Source of the DNA: Lentinus brumalis
Taxonomy: Eukaryota; Basidiomycota; Agaricomycetes; Polyporales; Polyporaceae
Reading direction: 5' to 3'
DNA length: 64,000 nucleotides
Assembly (NCBI GenBank): GCA_001792895.1
Contig: MARA01000003.1
Span: 372,001 to 436,000 of the forward strand
In this document: one piece after another, positions 56,389 to 64,000 of the stretch
How positions within the stretch are numbered: the stretch's first letter is position 1
How the letters are laid out: each line of letters opens with the position of its first letter
Translations under genes and position numbers: made by a program
Notes under the pieces: model-generated
Seen by the model: only the letters and a program-made list of their open reading frames with translations
Database searches by the model: none
What the model was told of the DNA's origin: nothing

Positions 56389-57821
56389 ATGAGTTCTACT
56401 GCCGGTGAGTACAGTTGAATGACGCCGCTTCCAGGGGACTGATACTGCTTACCTGCTAGACCAATTATCGGATCGTGATGCCTCGGGAAGGCTCACGTCT
56501 CCATTCTACGGTTATCTACCGACGAGGAGCGTCTGCTACATATTCCTCACACTGTTCGGTATCTCAATGGGTGGGCGGGTTCATTGTACTCAACCGTCAC
56601 GCCAATACTGATCGTGACTGGGCAGTGTTGCATCTCTTGCAAGCTGTGCGATACCGTGCGTGGTGGCTCTTGCCAACAGCTGTTCTTGCGGCCTTGGGAG
56701 AGACGCTCGGCTGGTCCGGACGTCTGTGGTCGAGCTACAGTCCGCTCAATCAGACCCCCTTTTTCATCCAGTAGGTCCTACCCCGGACAAGCCTGTATGT
56801 CACTCACCATGTGCCTTCCAGGATTGTCTGCACAATTATAGCTCCTACCCCTCTAGTCGGCGCGATATTCATCACATTCGGAAGGGTCATCAGAGAGCTT
56901 GGTCTCAAGTACAGTCGCCTGAACGCCCGCCTTTGTGAGTTGCGCCGTTACTCTTCTCTAGGGTCAAAGATGTTCAGTCATGGCGTGCGCAGACTCGCGG
57001 ATCTTCCTCACTTGCGTGAGTCAAGAATGGAGTGGACGTCAGGACCATGCTTATGCTCCAATATTACAGGACGTCGTTGGCTTTCTTGTCCAAGCAGCCG
57101 GCGGCGGCATCGCGGCCAGTGCTCCTTTAGCGCACCCTGAGGTTGGCAAATTGGTCAGCACCTCTTCGAGAACCTTTACAATCTACATAACTGATGCAGT
57201 GCTCGGTGTAGGGCTCCAACATCATGCTTGCCGGGATTGTCTTCCAACTGAGTATGTAACCTCGTCATACTCAGGCTCTTGCCCGCTCCATTCATTCATC
57301 ATACTTCCTCACCACAGTCTCCTTGACTGTTTTCTGCGCTCTCTCTGGGGAATACCTAATGCGCTACCATAAGGAAATGCCGGGGAAATCCGTTGCCCTT
57401 ATCGGAAACAGCTCCAGCGAGACCATCGTCACATCCGGCGAATGGATGAGGGAACCCATGTCGAAGGAAATGAAGCTCCTCATTCTGGGCCTTCTATTTG
57501 AGACCTTGTTTCTCTATATCCGGTCAGTTTTCTGGTTTATACCGTTATGCATTCCCATTTTGAATGTCTCTAGGGCTATTTACCGAACCATCGAGCTGGC
57601 TGATGGCTTCTCCGGCCGTATCATCCAGACGCAGGTCTACTTCAGTGAGTAAGAAAGTAATATACAGTGCCTCATTCTCCTGACGCATCATGCCTACAGA
57701 TGTGCTTGACGGCGCCATGGTGGTGCTGGCGATGTATACACTCAGCATCCTGCACCCTGCACGGCTCTTGAAAGCCGTCGATGCTTCTCTGGGATCGATT
57801 CCCATGATGCTCAAGCGATGA
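56389..57821 (+). CDS. RTA1-like protein, tandem copy 1
   Basis: Ten exons in phase: 56389-56404, 56460-56570, 56626-56770, 56822-56934, 56993-57015, 57070-57153, 57212-57251, 57318-57522, 57574-57644, 57700-57821, giving 309 residues. RTA1 family marks are YGYLPTRSVCYIFLTLFGIS, WWLLPTAVLAALGETLGWSG, CTIIAPTPLVGAIFITFGRV, FLVQAAGGGIAAS, GSNIMLAGIVFQLISLTVFC, IYRTIELADGFSGRI and FNVLDGAMVVLAMYTLSILH. Seven membrane helices are expected. RTA1/RSB1 proteins are plasma-membrane seven-helix proteins linked to lipid or sphingoid-base translocation and azole or aminocholesterol tolerance. The E-x2-GW of helix 3 and the E-x2-DG before the last helix are retained. The loop after helix 6 carries a divergent insert (MPGKSVALIGNSSSETIVTS). 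Confidence 0.93.
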
Positions 57822-59332
57822 TATACCAATAGGCTTTTGATGTTTGCCGATCCTGTGATGAACGTTAGTCTGTTCGAGAATGCCAGGCGGCTGCCAGTAC
57901 TTAGCAGCGTACTTAGCACCGTGCGTGGGGAGTCCCCGCCGCGAATTGATGATACAGAAGTTAATTCGACGTATCTTCAAGACACTGGAATAATATATTC
58001 AGATTTTACCCGTTGCCCAGGACGGAACGTACATACTCAGTAGTAGGAAGGTTCGCATCGTACTTACTCAGTCCGATACATCTACTATCTAGATCTGGCG
58101 TCTGACAAAGCGCCCAAGCACGTTGCTGACTTTCATCGGACTTGAGAGTCGGAAGACTCTTGATACTCGTTCAGTCAGTCTTATGTCTACCAGCGGCCAT
58201 CGACCCATTCTCAGTGTACTGGCTCTCGCAGTATCCCGGTGCGTTGTCGCCAGGTCCCATCAAATCCATCTGGCATCGGTTTTCGCCTCGCTTCTTAGCG
58301 CGGCTGCGCATGACTGCGCAGCGTTTGCCAAGCTGCATCCGCCATGAGCCCCATACGCCACGAGAATTTGAAGCCGGGGCGCTTTCTATAGAGTTGTCCG
58401 AAATACTTACGTAGGCTGAACCGTCAATTCATGCCGCGCAATGCGACATGGCAACCGCCCGGCCCCCTTGGCTTCAAGCCATGATACGACCGCGTCTTGC
58501 CTTTTGCAGATCGCGTGGTTAGAATGGCGATATCCTTTGGACAACTTCGAAGGAACATGCAGACCGCGACGCGACATCCGTGCAAAGGTACTAGTGAGTG
58601 CTACGCACCAACGATCCCGTCCTGACCTCCTCACCAATCATTCGCAGTGAAGGCGAGTTTGAATTAAATCGCAATAGCATGCACTGCGGCTGCGCACGTA
58701 TGTACGGGCGGTGAGGTGTGCAAGGTCGTTTGATGTGCGCGGACAGTCAGCAGTGCCACCGTCACTGCCTTTCTCCCGAAACACGATCAATGCCATGACG
58801 AATCTCAAGCCTCCGGTGAACCGGCACATTCTCTCGGTGCGGTTTGACATGGTCACTGTTTGCAGGGTACATATCCGATCGCGAGGCCCAGGGGCCAGGG
58901 CATAATGTCGGGGCTGCTGCGTCGTACACACAGAGGTTGACATTCGTGAATTTTGGGTGAGCGATATTGTCGACGCCGTCTGCACTCACACTGACATTGT
59001 CTCTAGGTGTCGGACATAAAGTACCGGACCCAGCTATTGATACATTGTTGGGCGCGGGAGTAACATGGTTGTGAACTGCTCAAAGTGCCAAGTCTTCAAG
59101 TTCGTCGCAGCAAAATCGCACACACAACGATCGGCCTTTGCAGCGCATACCGCAGTCATGGCTAGCGCGCGGTAGAATGCTACAAGCAGGCACACCGCTC
59201 CGCAGGGATGTACTGATACTTGGTATAAGAAGGTCGCGACCACTCCCGACTCACCCACCACCCTCTCTCTCTTCTCTTTCCCCTTTCCGGGCCTCGTTTG
59301 CTTTCATCTTTCTACTTATTCTTCTTTTGACA
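57822..59332. other. Spacer between RTA1 copies 1 and 2
   Basis: 1.5 kb, no recognisable exon or further RTA1 relic. Confidence 0.4.
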
Positions 59333-60760
59333 ATGAGCACAAACGGTGAGCATCCATTCGTATCAGCGTCACAGGGTTCTCACCAACACCCATGTCAGAG
59401 GTCCCCCTTGAGCTCGAGGTTGAATTGTCACCCTACGGGTACATACCAACGAGATATGTGTGCTACATATTCCTTGTTCTCTACGTCGTATCCACCGGTT
59501 CGTCCCTGCCTTCCACTTGACCACCACAGCCTGAGCCGATCATACATGCAGTCCTCCATCTAGGACAGGCCCTTCATCACCGCGCATGGTGGCTGCTTCC
59601 GACAGTTGTCCTCGCAGGATCTGGTGAAGTGCTGGGATGGAGTGCTCGCCTTTGGTCCAGCTACTCGCCACTCGCGGGAGATCCGTACCTCATGCAGTAC
59701 GTCGCGAAACACCTGCATCCTGTTATCCATTTGAGCGCATCTGACACTTGAACAGAATGGTGTGCACGATCATCGCCCCCACACCTCTCGTTGCTGCACT
59801 CTTCATTTCCTTTGGCCGGCTATCAACACGCCTCGGCGAACAGTACGGTCGGCTCAGTGCAAACCTTTGTGAGTACCCGAACATCTTCATCGACAATGCT
59901 TGCTGATTCAAGTACGTAGACTCGAAGGTGTTCTTGACAATTGTGAGCGCATACTAGTTCACACACCTTGGCGTTCGTCGCTCAACCACGCGCAGGATCT
60001 TGTTTCTCTCGTCGTTCAATCCGTTGGAGGCGGTATCGCGGCCAGCACGGATGATAACAATACTGCTGATATGGTGAGCCACGCAAACTGCTCAATGTAG
60101 AACAGCTTTCTGACTCATCGCCGCAGGGGTCAAAAATCATGTTGGCCGGCATTATTCTCCAGCTCGGTAAGACAGTGCGAGTCTCCGTAGGCTCTACTGC
60201 TGACGTCGTGAACAGTCTCGCTGTCGGTGTTCGCCATCCTCATGGCAGAGTATCTAGTCCGCTACATCCGGGAGGCTCCAGTCAGGCCCCTACTTCTGAG
60301 GGGAAACTCCAGCGAAATGACCGTTTCCGACGTCTACACGGAGAAGCGACCCATGGAGAGTTCCATGAAGTTGTTGATTCTGGGCATCTCCCTGGAGACC
60401 CTGTTCCTCTTCATCCGGTACGTCGTTGTTCTCCTTCTTTCTGTTGGCTCTTCTGACCACTTCATCGCAGGGCCATCTACCGCACTATAGAACTGGCAGA
60501 CGGCTTTAATGGACGCATCATCCAGACTGAAATCTACTTCAGTGCGTCTGAGTTGCTCCGGTCTTATGAGACGCACTGATGACTGATAACCCGCAACCTC
60601 AGATGTTCTCGATGGCGCGATGGTAGTCCTCGCAATGTACACGCTCAGCGTGCTCCACCCTGCTCGTCTCTTCCACCGATTCGACTTGCGGCAGTCTCAT
60701 TCGAACATTAGCATGAAAAGCATGAACATCATCTCGAGCAATGCGACTGTCAACGTTTGA
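59333..60760 (+). CDS. RTA1-like protein, tandem copy 2
   Basis: Ten exons with the same phases as copy 1: 59333-59345, 59399-59497, 59552-59696, 59756-59868, 59920-59942, 59996-60073, 60127-60166, 60216-60417, 60471-60541, 60603-60760, giving 313 residues. Key segments: YGYIPTRYVCYIFLVLYVVS, WWLLPTVVLAGSGEVLGWSA, CTIIAPTPLVAALFISFGRL, VVQSVGGGIAAS, GSKIMLAGIILQLVSLSVFA, IYRTIELADGFNGRI, NVLDGAMVVLAMYTLSVLHP. It is closer to copy 1 than to copy 3 in helices 3-7. The C-terminal tail is longer than in copy 1 and Ser/Asn-rich (NISMKSMNIISSNATVNV). The upstream sequence has a CT-rich tract (59255-59330), typical of a highly used fungal promoter. Function as in the family: membrane lipid translocation or stress tolerance, not proven here. 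Confidence 0.93.
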
Positions 60761-61925
60761 GCGGTTGATTGTCCTCTCTTGCATTCCTATATTCTACGGA
60801 CTTTCTAGATTTATCAGGTTTCCAATGGACTTGACGATACGATACGATCCCCTGTACTAGTAGCACGGCTAGCAGATGGACTACTTACATGAATCCGCGA
60901 CTCTGCGCCTACTTGCTGCGACGAGTGACGGATGACCTCCGGTGACTTCGCTATGGTATATTGATTCGTGGCAGGTTCTTTCGATATTCGATTGGCTGCG
61001 GAAGCTGCCCGCCATGATGCCCCAAAGCCACCGGTCTCGGGCCACTTTCCCACTCGGCGTGCCACATGAGGGCGACGAGCGCTTGGAATCCTGCAATTCG
61101 TCAGCTCTTCCGGAACGTGTTCAGCTATTCCAAACGCCCTCTCCTGTCTCTTTGTACCGAAGATCTTGTAGAAAGTAACCAGGGACGTTGGAACTTATTC
61201 CCTGCAGGTTCTCGGGGACGGACCGAAAGTGGCTAATGGCTTCGCGTAAAAGCTGTGAACGCGCCTAATCAGGCTGACACCTGCCAGTATACGTCGCCAA
61301 CCTGCGCTTTCATAATGGCAGTGCTCACAGGAACCTTCGTGCAGATTTGTACCCTCATTGGACTTGTCCAAGGATGGTCTAGAGGCAAGGCGGTCGCTTC
61401 AACCTGAACGCCAGTTTCATGGAGACGTTTTGGGAATCGATCACTGAGCTTGTTCTTTAGGCCTTCGACCGCACCTTCGCAGAGCTACTCCAGGCGCAAA
61501 CCGTACTTTCATCGGCTCCCGAACGAATGCGGCGTGGATACTTGTGATCCTTCTGCCGCGGCACAACCATGGATCTGTCGAATTGTCAACAGAAGCGGGT
61601 GAGCTGTGCTGGCAGGTACCGGGCGGGACGACTGCGGGTGGATGTCGTTCCCTCTCGGGGCCGTCTCCGCGTTTTCTTACGCAAGGCTCTTGCTCATGGC
61701 TTATTGCCCGCGCTTTTCAGACTCGGTGGCCGGCCCTTCTGCTGCTGCGTGTCTGTCTATTGGCACAGAGATATGAGGGAGACGAGTTTTCGAGGGGTGA
61801 TATAAAGCTTCCCGCGGCCTTTGCCATCCTATTCCATCCCCGCGCCCTATTCTTCTCTTCTCCCCTACTTCTCCTCTCCATCCACTGCCCATCGCTTTAA
61901 CTTCTTCTTTGCTGAATTTGTTAGG
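60761..61925. other. Spacer between RTA1 copies 2 and 3
   Basis: 1.16 kb without a supported exon; it holds the promoter of copy 3. Confidence 0.4.
61801..61807 (+). promoter_or_regulatory. TATA box of RTA1 copy 3
   Basis: TATAAAG about 120 nt upstream of the ATG at 61926, followed by CT-rich sequence up to the start. A long leader is implied. Confidence 0.5.
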
Positions 61926-63287
61926 ATGAGTTCGAACGGTAAGTCGACTCGGTTGCATACATAGCCGTCGGGCACTCATTCTGTGCCAGACACCAACTTG
62001 TATGGTTATACGCCCACAAGAAGCGTCTGTATCATCTTCGTGATTCTATACTCTAACTCCACGCGTAAGTCGTTTCACTCAGTGCATTCTTTCGTCGCTC
62101 ACAACTGCCACCAGTTCTACACGGTTTCCAAGCCGCCCGCTCGCGTGCATGGTGGCTGCTACCGACCGTGGTCATAGCGGGCATAGCAGAGGTCGTCGGT
62201 TGGGGAGCGCGGACGAAGTCCAGTTATGATCCATTCCAGCGTACCCCTTTCATCATTCAGTATGTCGTCTCTCTCGCGTCCCTCTGCCGCTCATATTGAC
62301 GTTGCCGCAGAACATCTATCCTTGTGCTTGCCCCCACGCCCTTCGTTGCGGCACTCTTCATCGGATTTGGTCGGATAACAGGGCGGTTAGGAGCCCAGTA
62401 CAGTCGCCTGAGTCCCACTTTGTGTACGTCTCCTTCCCGTTGCACTCGTCCCCCATATTGACGAAGAATACTCTACAGACTCGCGAATCTTCCTGACAGC
62501 CGTGAGTGGCGGCTCTATTGGCAACGGAAACGTCTTTCTGACGTTGAGCAGGACATTATCTCTCTCATGGTACAGGGTGGTGGTGGTGGCATTGCTGCTG
62601 GGAGCTCGAACGACCCCGACAAGGCTCGCCTTGTGAGTGATCATAGCCATCCGCCTCGCCGCCCTCTTTCATATTCTTTCCGCTGTCCAGGGAAGTAACA
62701 TCATCATCGCGGGTCTAGTCGTGCAGATCAGTAAGTCTATCCGCCTTGCTCGGCCTGAAGTCCTCACCTGACAGTGCGACGTCTCCAGTCTCGATGTCTG
62801 TGTTCTGCGTCTTCTTGATCGAGTATGTTTGGCGGCGCATCAATGACAGGCCGTTTCACAAGCTGGCCTACGGCGAGGCGACAGAGCGGCAGCCCATGGA
62901 CCGCCACATGAAGATGCTCTTGGCCGGTATCACTATTAGTACCGTGCTCATCTACATTCGGTATGTCCCTCAGCTTCCTCATGGACACCAATGGTTCTCA
63001 AGCGTTCACGTCTAGATCTGTCTATCGTATCATTGAGTTCGCGGACGGTTTCAATGGCACGATCGCTCATACCCAGGTGCTGTTCAGTAAGTCTCTCTCA
63101 TTGTCGTCGACCCGACGGTGAACCGAGCTGACTGCATGCAATGTATGCAGACGTCTTCGACGGCATGCTGGTCACCTTGGCGATGTTCACACTGAACTTC
63201 ATGCATCCTGGCCAACTCCTGCTTGCGACTCAGCAGGTGCAGAGCTACGCCCTCGATAGTCGGAGTGCGCTGGCACCATCGTACTGA
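61926..63287 (+). CDS. RTA1-like protein, tandem copy 3
   Basis: Ten exons, same architecture: 61926-61938, 61990-62064, 62115-62259, 62311-62423, 62479-62501, 62552-62632, 62691-62730, 62789-62960, 63016-63086, 63151-63287, giving 289 residues. It is the most divergent copy: YGYTPTRSVCIIFVILYSNS, WWLLPTVVIAGIAEVVGWGA, LVLAPTPFVAALFIGFGRIT, MVQGGGGGIAAGSS, GSNIIIAGLVVQIISMSVFC, VYRIIEFADGFNGTI and NVFDGMLVTLAMFTLNFMHP. Helix 3 keeps E-x2-GW; the last loop has EFADGFNG rather than ELADGF(S/N)G. The variable loop after helix 6 is shorter (RRINDRPFHKLAYGEATERQ). Exons 3, 4, 5, 7 and 9 have exactly the same lengths in all three genes (145, 113, 23, 40 and 71 nt), proving recent common origin by tandem duplication. 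Confidence 0.93.
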
Positions 63288-63550
63288 GGGTTTGTAATCC
63301 TGACGGTTGCACTGATGTCGGGTGGGTTCTAGGTCTCTCCGGGGTTTTGTTCTTCTATGTAGTGCACCATATCCCACCATATCTCCAATATTGTTCCCTG
63401 AAATTAGACTGTTCCTACTCCTACATTATACTGACGACACGGACAGAATGAGTATCGGCGCTAGTCCTATGTTCGATAGCTTTACATAGTTGGCAATCCA
63501 GGACGTTTCTGTGAGCTTTACGATCTACTTGACGCCAACTCTCACGAACC

Positions 63551-64000
63551 ATGACTCGCCTTACCCTCATCGTGGCTGCTACACGCAACAATGGCATCGG
63601 ACAAGGCGGACAGCTTCCATGGAGGCTCGCGCAGGAGATGGCCTACTTCAAGCGCGTCACGACGAGCGCGCCAGAAGGGTCGATGAACGCAGTAGTAATG
63701 GGCAGAAATACTTGGGAGAGTATACCGCCGAAGTTCAAGCCTCTGAACAAGCGGCTCAACGTCGTGATCAGCAGCAACAAGCACTACGAGTTGTACGTGG
63801 AATGACAGGTTTTCGGTGCAATTTCCCTGATGGGCGCATAGGTTGCCCACAGACACGGTCGCGCCCTGCGCACCCGTGTACCTCCACACCAACCTGGACT
63901 CGGCACTGGAAAGGCTATCGCAGCCTCAATTCTTGGAGTCCCCGATACACCGCTCGTTCGTCATCGGAGGTGCCTCACTGTACCGGGAAACTCTGGCTCT
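63551..64000 (+). CDS. Dihydrofolate reductase, 5' part (runs off the window)
   Basis: Exon 1 63551-63792, intron 63793-63841, exon 2 from 63842 to the window end in phase. The N-terminus [20 protein letters not shown] followed by [14 protein letters not shown] is the DHFR substrate site; the acidic Glu of LAQEM occupies the catalytic position. [20 protein letters not shown] carries the NADPH-binding GR-TWESIP motif, and [12 protein letters not shown] the second cofactor glycines. The enzyme reduces dihydrofolate to tetrahydrofolate with NADPH for thymidylate and purine synthesis. The C-terminal ~50-70 residues are outside the window. Confidence 0.93.

Noticed and set aside
1..64000. tRNA genes, CRISPR arrays, insertion sequences, bacterial operons
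   Set aside because: No cloverleaf-like sequence, repeat-spacer array or transposase was seen; the many spliceosomal introns show eukaryotic nuclear DNA. Reading by eye could miss a degenerate element.

Overview
The window is nuclear DNA of a filamentous basidiomycete, most likely an Agaricomycete of the wood-decay type (order-level placement is a guess). It is GC-rich and gene-dense on both strands. Genes carry many short introns (mostly 45-65 nt, GT-AG), and the proteins are typical fungal families: KRE6/SKN1 glucan synthesis protein, PEX16, RTA1-like proteins, GT31, and an RBM39-type splicing factor. I assembled gene models by hand by joining open frames at GT/AG sites. The total coding phase closes in every model except the two whose 5' ends are unresolved. 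I see no tRNA, rRNA, CRISPR array or complete transposon.

Layout: 0.15-1.0 kb, 3' end of an unknown gene; 1.3-6.0 kb, a ~1,300-residue polytopic membrane protein; 6.2-6.8 kb, an FMN reductase divergent from RRP36 (7.2-8.7 kb); 8.9-11.5 kb, a CorA/MNR2-type Mg2+ transporter; 12.1 kb, a 59-nt hairpin; 12.7-15.1 kb, KRE6/SKN1; 15.5-17.1 kb, a coiled-coil protein divergent from PEX16 (18.2-19.6 kb); 20-23.7 kb, a small metabolic group (cupin, L-rhamnose-1-dehydrogenase-like SDR, ketol-acid reductoisomerase); 23.9-26.3 kb, RBM39/Rsd1-like; 27.1-30.2 kb, an HSL-type esterase divergent from a D-serine dehydratase-like enzyme; 30.6-31.8 kb, Rab4-like; 33.6-36.5 and 41.6-43.9 kb, two paralogous Ser/Thr-rich single-span surface proteins flanking an isochorismatase-fold hydrolase and a quinone oxidoreductase-like enzyme; 46.1-47.6 kb, an unknown one-span protein; 48.3-51.3 kb, a GT31 glycosyltransferase; 52-53.4 kb, a GST-like protein divergent from a CS-SGS (SGT1-like) protein; 55 kb, a relic of an RTA1 gene, followed by three tandem RTA1 genes (56.4-63.3 kb); 63.6 kb to the end, the 5' part of dihydrofolate reductase.

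The strongest cross-cutting signal is technical. Eight otherwise sound genes are each broken once (CorA twice) at a run of 4-6 G or C. In all nine cases the frame is restored by one extra base in the run. This fits systematic homopolymer under-calling in a long-read assembly, and automated annotation would split or truncate these genes. Biologically the most interesting points are the RTA1 tandem array with a decayed fourth member, the paired surface proteins with a shared membrane-entry motif, the CorA pore motif with Ser in place of the first Gly, a 13-nt microexon, two GC-AG introns and the 23-bp-stem hairpin. I found no clear evidence of an undescribed multi-gene system.
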